A stretch of 64,000 nt of DNA, taken from contig JAYWHX010000027.1 of NCBI GenBank assembly GCA_043777375.1, positions 1 through 64,000 of the forward strand, written 5' to 3'. The notes under the pieces are model-generated. The model saw only the letters and a program-made list of their open reading frames with translations, was not told the DNA's origin and did no database searches. The DNA is from TH-plancto1 sp043777375. Its GTDB lineage: Bacteria; Planctomycetota; Planctomycetia; Planctomycetales; Planctomycetaceae. The position numbers and the translations under genes were made by a program. This document shows positions 34,035-42,991 of the stretch, one piece after another (positions within the stretch are counted from its first letter, which is position 1; every line of letters begins with the position of its first letter).

Positions 34035-35405
34035 ATGGCCATTCGAACGCAATGCCCTGCATGTGACGCGGTTTACAATCTGAAGGACGAACTGGCTGGT
34101 AAAGCCGTCCGCTGCAAGTCCTGTGGAGAGACGTTTACGGTCCGCGCGTCGCGACCTCCGGAAGAGGAGTACGAAGTCGTCGAAGAGGACAACGAGTTTG
34201 AAGAGCCGGTCGCGCGGCCCGGGCGCGGCAGCTCTCGTTCTCGCTCTGCGATTAAAGTCGGCAGCAAGAAAAAAGGCCGCGCGGCTGATACAAACTCGTG
34301 GGGCGTCTGGCCGTGGATGCTCGGCGGTTGCGGCGTAATGGCCATCGTGATGCTGGTGGTTTGCGGTGGACTGTTTTCGGGTGCCAGGAAACTGGCCCGC
34401 GAAGCCCAGATGGCCGCTGAAGGGACGCCCGAGGAACGTCGTCAGCGAGAGGCTGCGATTGCAGCGGCGCCTCAACTCGAGATCCCGGACCCCGGTCCAC
34501 CGAACAGTCCGTACCCCGTGGATCGTTACCCGTTGCCGAGCTTTCCCGAGTTCAAACTCGAAGCCGGAACAGCTGTGCCAGGCACGAGTATCCTTGTGCA
34601 AAGCCTGATCTTGCAGCCCCCTCCAGACAAGATCCTGCAGCCCGCGTATCAAATGCAGATGCGGGTATACATCCCTGCGGGCGAGCATGCGCCCGGGACT
34701 TTGCCGCTCGTCTTGGTTGCTCCGGCAGGAACGCCGCTGTTCGTGGGGAATGGACTCGATGACCCGACTTACCATGACGAAACGCTGCCCTACGCCGAGG
34801 CCGGGGCTGTGGTGATTATGTACTCGCTCGATGTAGGAATCATCGATTTGGATTCGGCGACGAATGCCCGGCTCAGCATGGCGTATGAACAGTTCCGCAG
34901 AGCGGGGGCTGGGACTGTGAATGCGAGGACGGCCGTGGAGTTCGCACTCGCCCGCATCCCCGCTGTGGACCCGAAAAAGATCGTCGTCGCGGGCCACAGT
35001 TCGGCGGGCACTGTGTCCATGTTGTTCGCCGCTCACGAGCCGCGGCTGGCCGCTGCGATTGCCTATTGCCCTTGTACAGACGTGCAAACACGAATGGTCG
35101 ATTTCGTCAACGAGGTGCGCGGCAATCCTCTCTTCCCAGACATCGAGAACTTCCTTCAGAAGTCATCGCCCCGAACGCATTCGCCCTCGATCAATTGCCC
35201 CGTGTTTGTGTTCCATGCCTCTGATGATTCGAACGTCCCGTACGCGGAAAGCCAGCAGTTCGTCACCAATCTGAAATCAGCTGGCAAGGACGCCCAGATG
35301 TCCGAGCCAGCTGCCTTTGGCGATCACTACCAACCGATGATCGACGAAGGCATCCCCCGCGCGATCGTGTGGCTGCGCTCGCGAGGGATCTTTTCTGCAC
35401 AGTGA
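34035..35405 (+). CDS. Zinc-finger, TM and alpha/beta-hydrolase fusion
   Basis: A 456-residue protein. Residues 1-36 are an MJ0042-type zinc finger: C7, C10, C27, C30 (CPAC and CKSC). A charged disordered linker leads to a membrane helix near 95-120 (WMLGGCGVMAIVMLVVCGG). The rest is an alpha/beta hydrolase/prolyl-oligopeptidase-like domain with the nucleophile elbow AGHSSAGTVSML, an acid region near 385-395 and a His in GDHYQPM. Whether the hydrolase faces the periplasm is suggested by the single helix with the finger inside. It is a typical planctomycete fusion; substrate unknown. Confidence 0.85.
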   Translation: MAIRTQCPACDAVYNLKDELAGKAVRCKSCGETFTVRASRPPEEEYEVVEEDNEFEEPVARPGRGSSRSRSAIKVGSKKKGRAADTNSWGVWPWMLGGCGVMAIVMLVVCGGLFSGARKLAREAQMAAEGTPEERRQREAAIAAAPQLEIPDPGPPNSPYPVDRYPLPSFPEFKLEAGTAVPGTSILVQSLILQPPPDKILQPAYQMQMRVYIPAGEHAPGTLPLVLVAPAGTPLFVGNGLDDPTYHDETLPYAEAGAVVIMYSLDVGIIDLDSATNARLSMAYEQFRRAGAGTVNARTAVEFALARIPAVDPKKIVVAGHSSAGTVSMLFAAHEPRLAAAIAYCPCTDVQTRMVDFVNEVRGNPLFPDIENFLQKSSPRTHSPSINCPVFVFHASDDSNVPYAESQQFVTNLKSAGKDAQMSEPAAFGDHYQPMIDEGIPRAIVWLRSRGIFSAQ

Positions 35406-35457
35406 AATGTGGGCCAGCATTCTTGTCTGCCTCTCCGGCAAACCAATCTGGAAGTGC

Positions 35458-36090
35458 CTATTGAGCTTCCCGTTCGTCGTGTGCCTGAAACTCCGGAAGG
35501 TGAATTTTCCACCAGATCGCCGCGACGCGCAGGGCCAGCGTCGTCCCAGCTGCGAGTATGCGGAGCAGCGAGTTCTCGACCGTCCCTCGAAGCAGCACAA
35601 ACACCAGTGCCCCGCACAGGCACGCGGTCGCGTACAGATAAATCTGCTTGCGAAACACCAGCGGGATCTCGCCGGTCAGCACGTCGCGCATCATCCCGCC
35701 CGCCGTGCCAGTGATGACTCCCATCACGACCGCCACCGTCGGTGAGACCCCCAGGGCGAGCGACTTCTCGACCCCCACGACCGTGAACAGCGCGAGTCCC
35801 CCGGCGTCGGCCCAGAGCAACGGAGTGGTGGAGAGCAACCGGAATCTCGCCACCACAAACACCACGAGAGCACTGACGATGGCCGTCACCACAAAGCTCG
35901 AATCCGCCACCCAGAACACCGGCCGCGCATCGAGAATGACATCCCGCAGCGTCCCTCCGCCGAGTGCCGACACAAGCGACAGCACCACGACCCCGAATAG
36001 GTCCACTTGCTTGCCCCGCGCCGCCAGCGCTCCGGCGATGGCAGAGACACAAGTCGCGGTGTGTTCGAGGTAATACTGCATGGCAGGCAT
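35458..36090 (-). CDS. UPF0126/TRIC-like membrane protein
   Basis: About 210 residues with six or seven hydrophobic helices. Two internal repeats carry GGGTLRDVILDARP and AGGMMRDVLTGEIP, the diagnostic GGxxRD motifs of the bacterial UPF0126 family, structurally related to trimeric intracellular cation channels. They are thought to conduct K+ or similar cations. The start is uncertain: TTG 36105, ATG 36090 and ATG 36081 are all in frame; 36090 is used because a weak GGA precedes it. Confidence 0.85.
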   Translation of the reverse strand: MPAMQYYLEHTATCVSAIAGALAARGKQVDLFGVVVLSLVSALGGGTLRDVILDARPVFWVADSSFVVTAIVSALVVFVVARFRLLSTTPLLWADAGGLALFTVVGVEKSLALGVSPTVAVVMGVITGTAGGMMRDVLTGEIPLVFRKQIYLYATACLCGALVFVLLRGTVENSLLRILAAGTTLALRVAAIWWKIHLPEFQAHDEREAQ

Positions 36091-36105
36091 CGGTCCAATT
36101 CGCAA

Positions 36106-36633
36106 ACCATCTCCCGAGTGTCAGAAGACTCTGGTGCGAGGCACGATTCTATTCCAGTTGCTGGCTTCCCCGCGACATCTCATTTTCGTCGCATCGAGAC
36201 TCATCCATCTCGCTCAGCGGGGTAGTGGGGTAGCACCGGTTGGCACGCCTGGGAGCCTACCGGTGTGCCAGCGGCACCAGAGGTTCTCCCCTCGTGAATG
36301 CACTATACAAAAACCTCCTGTGGCCCAGACATCGCTTTAGATGTCTGGGTGGCAGAGCATCAGGAGGAGGTGGAGGCTGTGTACATCGGGGTTCATCCTC
36401 TTGTTCCTGCGTCACCCAGACGTTCCAAGCAACGTCTGGGTCACCCCCGCCTAACACCAATCCGCTCTCCATGACAGCATTTGGGCACTTCGTTAGGCGA
36501 ATCAGGACCGGATTGTCCGTTCAATGAGGCACGCAGGATCGATACACTTCTACGGCGACTCCCTGAGTCGCTCGTGGATGATTCGATGACTGTGCCACCA
36601 CCATATCTGAGATCGAAAGCCAAGGGACAACAG
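36106..36633. other. Intergenic region with short hairpins
   Basis: About 530 bases with no gene. Hairpins: cccagacatc / gatgtctggg (36327-36352) and cccagacgtt / aacgtctggg (36417-36440), which are two versions of the same small palindrome, and caccggttggca / tgccagcggca around 36230-36270. These look like dispersed short repeats. Confidence 0.55.
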
Positions 36634-38739
36634 ATGGGAAAAGCTGCGACCTTCTTAGGGCTGATGCTGTGGTTGGCCGCAGTGATCCCGGCACAGGATC
36701 GCGTGGACGTGGGCATCGGTTCCCTGAAGGTATACCGGATCGATCCTGGTCAAGAGCTGGCCCTTCAGGAGCCAGCCGAGCCCCCCGCGCGCCGTCGCGG
36801 CCCCGGCGGCTTTGGCGGTCCCATTGAACTTGGTCCCGACGACAAGCAGACCCACGCCGATCCACCCGACAGTATCGTTGCGAAGCGGGAGGATATTCCA
36901 CATGGCAAGCTGGAGATGATCGAGTACGAATCGAAGACGGTCGGGACGACTCGCAAGATAAATGTCTACACGCCACCGGGGTATTCGAAGGACAAGAAGT
37001 ACCCGGTCCTTTACCTGCTGCATGGGATCGGGGGAGACGAAACCGAATGGCAGCGGTTCGCCACGCCCGACATGCTGTTCGACAATCTGATTGCGGACGG
37101 CAAGGCGGTGCCCATGATTGTAGTGCTGCCGAATGGCCGGGCTCAGAAGAATGATCGCGCGGAAGGGAACGTCTTCGAATCAGCTCCGGCATTTGCTGTG
37201 TTCGAGAAGGATCTCTTGAACGATGTGATCCCGGCAATCGAGTCCCGATACTCAGCACAGGCTGATCGCGAGCACCGGGCGCTGGCGGGTCTATCGATGG
37301 GAGGCGGACAGTCACTCAACTTTGGGTTAGGCCACCTCGACACCTTTGCCTGGGTCGGTGGCTTCTCCTCAGCTCCCAATACCAAGCAGCCGGAGGAACT
37401 GATTCCCGACCCCGCCAAAGCCAAAGAGCAGCTCAAGCTGCTGTGGCTCTCCTGCGGCAACAAAGACGGGCTGATCAACATCAGTCAACGCACGCAGCGT
37501 CACCTGAAGAAGCACGACATTCCCCATGTCTGGAATGTCGATTCGCATGGCCACGATGCCACTCATTGGAGAAACAATCTCTATCACTTCTCCCAATTGA
37601 TCTTTGCGAAGGGGCCAGCGGAGGGTGCCGCGAGTTCTTCGACGGCCCCAGCCAGCAACAGCCCATCAACCCCCGAGGGGATCACGAATGACTTTCAACC
37701 CGCTGTCACGAATCAACCGGGCCGGGAGTACCCGCAAGTCAATTCGCAAGGCCGCATCAAGTTCCGCATCATAGCCCCCGAGGCCAAGAGCATCGGTGTG
37801 ACCTTTCGCGAGAGCACTGAGTTCGTTCGGGGAGAGGACGGGGCCTGGATTGGCTACAGCCGACCACTTGACGAAGGGTTTCATTACTACGCCCTCAAAA
37901 TTGATGGCGCGGAAGTCCCCGATCCGAACAGCATGATGTACTTTGGGGCGAATCGTTGGGGCAGCGGTGTCGAGGTTCCGGCTCACGATCTTGATTTCTA
38001 CGCTGTGAAAGATGTCCCTCATGGCCAGATTAGAGAGCTGCTGTTCCCATCGAAGAGCACCAAATCACACCGTCGGGCGTTCGTCTACACACCACCGGGA
38101 TACGATGCCGAGAACGAGAAACGCTACCCCGTGCTCTACCTGCAACATGGTTACGGCGAGAATGAATACGGCTGGAGCGTCCAGGGACACGCCGGACTCA
38201 TCATGGATAACCTGCTCGCTGAAGGGAAAGCGAAGCCGTTCCTCATCGTGATGACCTACGGCATGACGAACGATACCCGCATGGGGGGACTGCGTGACTT
38301 TGATATCAAGCCGTTTCAGACAGTGCTGTGCGACGAGCTGATTCCGCACATCGATGCCAATTTTCGGACACTGGCCGATCAGCCCCATCGCGCCATGGCT
38401 GGCCTTTCGATGGGTGGGATGGAGACCAAGACGATCACCCTGAAGAAGCTCGAGACCTTTTCGCACATCGGCCTGTTCAGCGGGGGCAGCATCGCGGTCA
38501 CGGATATCGAGAATCTGGATGCCTTTAAGCAGAACAACCGGCTGGTCTTCGTCAGCTACGGCAGTCACGAACTCGGGAATGGCGGACCCCGTCGAGGTGG
38601 CGACCCGCAGGTGGCAACCGCAGCTCTGAAGGAAGGCGGAGTCAATGCTCACTTCTACGTCTCGCCTAAAACCGGCCATGAGTGGCATGCCTGGCGTCGC
38701 AGTCTTCGCGAGTTCGCACCGCTCCTGTTCCTGAATTAA
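36634..38739 (+). CDS. Secreted esterase with two esterase domains
   Basis: A 701-residue protein. Signal peptide MGKAATFLGLMLWLAAVIPAQ. Two feruloyl/acetylxylan-esterase-type (PF00756) domains: domain 1 (about 80-340) has PVLYLLHGIGGDETEW and GLSMGGGQS; domain 2 (about 445-700) has PVLYLQHGYGENEYGW and GLSMGGMETK. A beta-sandwich E-set-like module (about 360-440; IAPEAKSIGVTF) lies between. Both domains have a Ser nucleophile and a His near the end (DSHGHDATHW; KTGHEWHAWR). It probably removes ester groups from plant or algal polysaccharides. Two active esterase domains in one chain is unusual. The start with signal peptide is chosen over a frame from 36481. Confidence 0.85.
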   Translation: MGKAATFLGLMLWLAAVIPAQDRVDVGIGSLKVYRIDPGQELALQEPAEPPARRRGPGGFGGPIELGPDDKQTHADPPDSIVAKREDIPHGKLEMIEYESKTVGTTRKINVYTPPGYSKDKKYPVLYLLHGIGGDETEWQRFATPDMLFDNLIADGKAVPMIVVLPNGRAQKNDRAEGNVFESAPAFAVFEKDLLNDVIPAIESRYSAQADREHRALAGLSMGGGQSLNFGLGHLDTFAWVGGFSSAPNTKQPEELIPDPAKAKEQLKLLWLSCGNKDGLINISQRTQRHLKKHDIPHVWNVDSHGHDATHWRNNLYHFSQLIFAKGPAEGAASSSTAPASNSPSTPEGITNDFQPAVTNQPGREYPQVNSQGRIKFRIIAPEAKSIGVTFRESTEFVRGEDGAWIGYSRPLDEGFHYYALKIDGAEVPDPNSMMYFGANRWGSGVEVPAHDLDFYAVKDVPHGQIRELLFPSKSTKSHRRAFVYTPPGYDAENEKRYPVLYLQHGYGENEYGWSVQGHAGLIMDNLLAEGKAKPFLIVMTYGMTNDTRMGGLRDFDIKPFQTVLCDELIPHIDANFRTLADQPHRAMAGLSMGGMETKTITLKKLETFSHIGLFSGGSIAVTDIENLDAFKQNNRLVFVSYGSHELGNGGPRRGGDPQVATAALKEGGVNAHFYVSPKTGHEWHAWRRSLREFAPLLFLN

Positions 38740-39056
38740 GCAACTGTTTCGCCAGCGTGGCCGGGTGCCGGGTGCCATGCTCACATCGCGAAGCAGGGTG
38801 AGCATGCGAGCGTCCCGGGGCGTTGATTCCCGGTGCCCGTTTTGTCGGATTCGTCGATTTGCCGCGAAGACATGGCGACCCAAAGCCGTCGCCATGGCAC
38901 CCTTTTCACTTGACGATGCCACGTCGCCGGGCGAAGCGGAGCTTCGGGGATATGCGGTCCCAAGCCGGAGCTTGGGACCGCGGGGAGGACACCGCAGGCT
39001 CCGGGGGCTGATGCCGCCCGGCTCGCTTGGCTGACGGCTGACCGATTTTCCCCCCG
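38740..39056. repeat. Intergenic cluster of three perfect hairpins
   Basis: Three unrelated perfect hairpins within 206 bases: catgctcac / gtgagcatg (38776-38784, 38798-38806), catggcgac / gtcgccatg (38871-38879, 38888-38896) and gcggtcccaagc / gcttgggaccgc (38954-38965, 38970-38981, loop cgga). No gene. They may be separate dispersed palindromes or stable structured RNA ends. Confidence 0.65.
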
Positions 39057-41321
39057 TCAAATCCCCCGGACGCAGTCGACGTAATACTTCCGCTTCCCAT
39101 TCGCCTCTTCCACCAGACCGTGGATGTCGGTGTCGAACCCCGGGAACTTCTCGTTGAACATGCGGGCGAATTGCAGGTACTCGACGATCGTCTTGTTGAA
39201 CCGTTCGCCGGGGATCAGCAGGGGGATGCCTGGCGGATACGGGGTCAGCAGCACAGCTGTGACGCGGCCTTCGAGTTTGTCGATCTCGACGCGATCAAGT
39301 TCGCGGTGGGCCATCATGTCGAAGGCATCCGACGGCTTCATCGCGGGCTGCATGGCGGAGGTATACATCTCGGTCGTGACGCGGGCGACATCGTGCTTCT
39401 TATACGTGTCGTGAATCTGCTGGGAGAGATCCTTCAGGCCGATTCCCTCGTAGCGCGGGTACTCCTTGCAGAAGTCGGGCAGGATGCGCCACAGCGGCAT
39501 GTTCTTGTCGTAGTCGTCCTTGAACTGTTGCAGGGCGCTCACGAGGGTGTTCCAGCGGCCCTTCGTGATGCCGATGGTGAACATGATGAAGAACGAGTAG
39601 AGGCCCGTCTTCTCGACGATGACCCCATGCTCGGCCAGATAGCGAGTCACGATTGACGCCGGGATGCCGGTCTCGGCGAAGTCGCCGCGGACATTCAGGC
39701 CGGGGGTGATCAGCGTCGCCTTGATCGGGTCGAGCATGTTGAAGCCCGGCGCGATGTCGCCGAACCCGTGCCAGTCCTCGTCGGCCCCCAGCATCCAGTC
39801 GGCCTGCTCGCCGATTCCATCCTCGGCCAGCTTGTCCGGTCCCCAGACCTTGAACCACCAGCCAGCGCCCCACTCGTCGTCAACCTTCCGCATCGCGCGG
39901 CGGAAGTTGATCGCCTCCATGATCGATTCTTCGACCAGGGCCGTCCCGCCCGGCGGTTCCATCATCGCAGCTGCCACGTCGCACGACGCGATGATCGCGT
40001 ACTGCGGCGAGGTCGACGTGTGCATCAGATAGGCTTCATTGAAGATGTTGCGGTCGAGCTTTTGCGTCTCGGATTCTCGCACCAGAATCTGCGATGCCTG
40101 CGAAATCCCGGCGAGCAGTTTATGCGTGGAGTGGGTCGCGAAGATCATCGACTCTTTCGGTCGCGGGCGATCGGCCCCGATGGCGTGCATGTCGCGATAG
40201 AACGTGTGGAACGTCGCATGCGGCAGCCACGCCTCGTCAAAGTGCAGCGTGCCGATCTTGCCATCGAGCAGCTCTTTCAACATCTCGACGTTGTAGATGA
40301 TGCCGTCGTAGGTGCTCTGCGTGATCGTCAGGATGCGCGGCTTCCGCTCCGGGTGCCGCTTCTGAGCGGCAGCTGCGAAGGGATTGGCGTCGATCTTCTT
40401 CTGAATCGATTCGGGAGTGAACTCCGAGAGCGGAATCGGTCCGATGATCCCGAGGTGATTACGAGTCGGCATCAGGAAGACCGGGACCGCCCCGGTCATG
40501 ATGATCGAGTGCAGGATCGACTTGTGGCAGTTGCGGTCGACGACCACGATGTCGCCCGACGCCACCGTGGAGTGCCAGACCATCTTGTTCGAGGTCGACG
40601 TGCCGTTGGTCACGAAGTAGCAGTGATCCGCGCTGAAGATGCGGGCCGCGTTCCGTTCCGAGGCCGCGACGGGGCCGGTGTGGTCGAGCAGCTGGCCAAG
40701 TTCTTCGACCGCGTTGCACACGTCAGCCCGCAGCATGTTCTCGCCAAAGAACTGGTGAAACATCTGCCCAACGGGACTCTTCAGGAACGCCACGCCGCCC
40801 GAGTGACCGGGGCAGTGCCAGGAGTACGACCCGTCCTGGGCATAGTGAATCAGCGCCCGGAAGAACGGCGGGGCAAGGCCATCGGTATAGGCCTTCGCCT
40901 CGCGAATGATGTGCCGGGCCACGAACTCCGGCGTGTCCTCGAACATATGAATGAAGCCGTGCAGCTCCCGCAGAATGTCATTCGGGATATGGCTGGAGGT
41001 CCGCGTCTCCCCGTACAGATAGATCGGGATGTGCGTATTCTTGAAGCGGATTTCCTGAATGAACCCGCGCAGGTTGTTGATCGCCTTTTCCGGGTCGCGT
41101 CCCTCGCCGTTGGTCAGTTCCTCATCATCGATGGAGAGGATGAACGCCGAGGCACGGCTCTGTTGCTGAGCAAACTGAGACAGGTCGCCATAGCTGGTCG
41201 CGCCGAGGATCTCCATCCCCTCGTCTTCGATGGCCTTGGCCAGCGCGCGAATCCCCGAACCCGATGTGTTTTCTGTACGAAAGTCTTCGTCAATGATGAC
41301 GACCGGAAAGCGAAACTTCAT
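39057..41321 (-). CDS. Orn/Lys/Arg decarboxylase, arginine-type
   Basis: A 754-residue fold-type I PLP decarboxylase of the inducible acid-resistance group (AdiA/LdcC/SpeF). The N-terminal wing domain (1-130, FPVVIIDEDFRTENTSGSGI) resembles a receiver domain. The catalytic core has HCPGHSGGVAFLKSPVG, ADHCYFVTNGTSTSNKMVW, D362 in HFDEAWLPHA, and PLP-Lys K401 in THSTHKLLAG. The C-terminal domain has PPGIPLLIPGE. Substrate (arginine, lysine or ornithine) cannot be fixed by eye; length and wing suggest arginine decarboxylase. Product amines feed polyamine synthesis. Confidence 0.9.
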   Translation of the reverse strand: MKFRFPVVIIDEDFRTENTSGSGIRALAKAIEDEGMEILGATSYGDLSQFAQQQSRASAFILSIDDEELTNGEGRDPEKAINNLRGFIQEIRFKNTHIPIYLYGETRTSSHIPNDILRELHGFIHMFEDTPEFVARHIIREAKAYTDGLAPPFFRALIHYAQDGSYSWHCPGHSGGVAFLKSPVGQMFHQFFGENMLRADVCNAVEELGQLLDHTGPVAASERNAARIFSADHCYFVTNGTSTSNKMVWHSTVASGDIVVVDRNCHKSILHSIIMTGAVPVFLMPTRNHLGIIGPIPLSEFTPESIQKKIDANPFAAAAQKRHPERKPRILTITQSTYDGIIYNVEMLKELLDGKIGTLHFDEAWLPHATFHTFYRDMHAIGADRPRPKESMIFATHSTHKLLAGISQASQILVRESETQKLDRNIFNEAYLMHTSTSPQYAIIASCDVAAAMMEPPGGTALVEESIMEAINFRRAMRKVDDEWGAGWWFKVWGPDKLAEDGIGEQADWMLGADEDWHGFGDIAPGFNMLDPIKATLITPGLNVRGDFAETGIPASIVTRYLAEHGVIVEKTGLYSFFIMFTIGITKGRWNTLVSALQQFKDDYDKNMPLWRILPDFCKEYPRYEGIGLKDLSQQIHDTYKKHDVARVTTEMYTSAMQPAMKPSDAFDMMAHRELDRVEIDKLEGRVTAVLLTPYPPGIPLLIPGERFNKTIVEYLQFARMFNEKFPGFDTDIHGLVEEANGKRKYYVDCVRGI

Positions 41322-42162
41322 GGGGTCTAACGCTCCATCGGGTGGGGACGGCAGGGCGAGCGTCCGGCGTCAGCCGGATGGTTTCTGGTCGGGCAACAGC
41401 CTCAGCTGTCGCCGACCGAGATCGCTCACACACCGTGTAGGGCGGAAGACTACCAGCGATGCCGGGTCCGATGCCAGTATCAGCGGGGCGGGGCGCGGAG
41501 AAAAGTTGGCGAAGGTCCGGCATGGTTCGATGGCTTCGGTCCATACGACATGGTTCTCAACAACCTCCCGTTTCTGAGGAGGTGTATGAACAGAAGCCCG
41601 CGATGGAAACGAAGGTTCAGTTCGAAGTTTCCTCATTGCCTTTGTTGCCTGCTGTTCAAAATCAATTCGTGAAGTTGTTTCGGACCAGTTTCCAGAGTGT
41701 CATTCGTTGATTCACGGGCACTCACCGAGTTGCAATTGGGTGCTGAGTCTTCCCAGATCTTCTCGACTCATGAGTGACGAGGAGATTCATTCGGGTTGAG
41801 GTGAATCAACTTAGAACCAATCGAGTGCCTCAATCGTCGTCGAGCCACTTTGTGGGGAACTCGCCCAATTCCGGACCGCAAGTTTCTGCCAACAAAACAG
41901 CAGTCGTTGGGGATTAAGTGGCAGCCACATAGGCAAAACACTGGCCGCCGTAAAACCTGTCGGAAAAATCGTAAATAACGTCACCACCGGATTGACTGGC
42001 GGAATCTGCCGCCGTAAATTCACGCCAGTGGGTTTCACGCCCACAACGCTCTTTGAAATCTGGTTCAATGTGGGTTTCAGGCCCAATTCCAGTCAGTCAC
42101 GGGTTCACAGGTGCGAAGTCTCAACACTTCGCGAAACAGCCTTTTGATCGTGTTCCTCCGGC
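41322..42162. other. Long intergenic region before mraZ
   Basis: About 840 bases. It contains repeat B copy 2 at 41537-41687. The remainder (41700-42160) has short motifs such as gtgggtttca(c/g)gccca twice (42030-42044 and 42070-42084), but no gene, tRNA or recognisable riboswitch. Confidence 0.6.
41537..41687. repeat. Dispersed imperfect palindrome B, copy 2
   Basis: Antiparallel copy of the element at 32671-32810. The matching part is ctgttcaaaatcaattcgtg to gaagttgtttcggaccag at about 41651-41687. Internal pairing is imperfect, as in copy 1. Confidence 0.65.
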
Positions 42163-42651
42163 ATGCCAGCAACACCCGAAACATTCATCACTGGGGAGAT
42201 CAAGCGAACGCTCGATGAGCGGTTCCGCCTGACCTTGCCAGCGGAGTTTGCGGCGGCCATCACGGACGAAGCGGGGAATACGATCATCGCGAAGGAACGC
42301 TATGGCTGCCTGAGCCTGTGGCGTGCCAGTGACTGGCAACAGCGGATCAACGACGGAGTCGCACTGATCCGCCAAAAGATTCAGATGGGCAAGATGGAGC
42401 AGAAGTGGAGCGAGGTACAACGCCTTGGTCGACTGCTCTCCACCCGGTCTCAAGAGACGCAGCTGGCCAATCGGTCGCGGCTCCTGATCCCCGAGGGCTT
42501 TCGCGAATTCCTGGATGTCGACAAGAACCAGGACGTGATGGTTGTCGGTGCGGTCGTCTGTGTCGAGGTCTGGAACCCCAAAGCGTGGATGGAGCAACTG
42601 CGACAGGATATGCCGGACTTTGGTCCGCTGTTTAAGAGCCTCACGGATTGA
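42163..42651 (+). CDS. mraZ: MraZ transcriptional regulator
   Basis: A 162-residue protein with two MraZ/AbrB-like repeats. FITGEIKRTLDERFRLTLPAEF opens the first and RSRLLIPEGFREFLDVD the second; DNA-binding RxTLDxKGR-like consensus is present in altered form (TLDERFRLTLP). MraZ usually represses the dcw operon from its first position, followed by rsmH, ftsL and mur genes. Here none follow: the next gene is a CpaF ATPase on the other strand. Orphan MraZ proteins occur in planctomycetes, which divide without FtsZ. Confidence 0.9.
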   Translation: MPATPETFITGEIKRTLDERFRLTLPAEFAAAITDEAGNTIIAKERYGCLSLWRASDWQQRINDGVALIRQKIQMGKMEQKWSEVQRLGRLLSTRSQETQLANRSRLLIPEGFREFLDVDKNQDVMVVGAVVCVEVWNPKAWMEQLRQDMPDFGPLFKSLTD

Positions 42652-42991
42652 GGCACGAACGCGGCGTCGGGCGGTTCAAGGATTGGAATAACGGGCGGCG
42701 TCAGCACACGGATGGTGCTGCGACCCACGGATGCGAAAGCGGCCTGGCGCTCTCCGTTTTTTCAATCGTCGCAGTCTCCACCCACACCAGATTTTCAGTC
42801 AGCGTATTGCTGATCAACTGGCACGCCTGAGAACAGTGAACGACGCGGATCACTCAGTAACTCCATTCGGGTCCCCACAACTCGTTTGGTGCATGGACGG
42901 CACAGGGCAAGGACGCTCACCGCATCGGTCGCTCTCTCAGGCGTGCATTTTTTGGTTGTGCGATAATCATTCTTCGATATCAGAGTGAGTC
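42652..42991. other. Intergenic region after mraZ
   Basis: About 340 bases between the convergent mraZ and CpaF-like genes. No gene, tRNA or clear hairpin was found. Confidence 0.5.

Noticed and set aside
39768..41330. 520-residue frame on the plus strand
   Set aside because: It is the antisense shadow of the Orn/Lys/Arg decarboxylase, with arginine/valine-rich composition and no motif.
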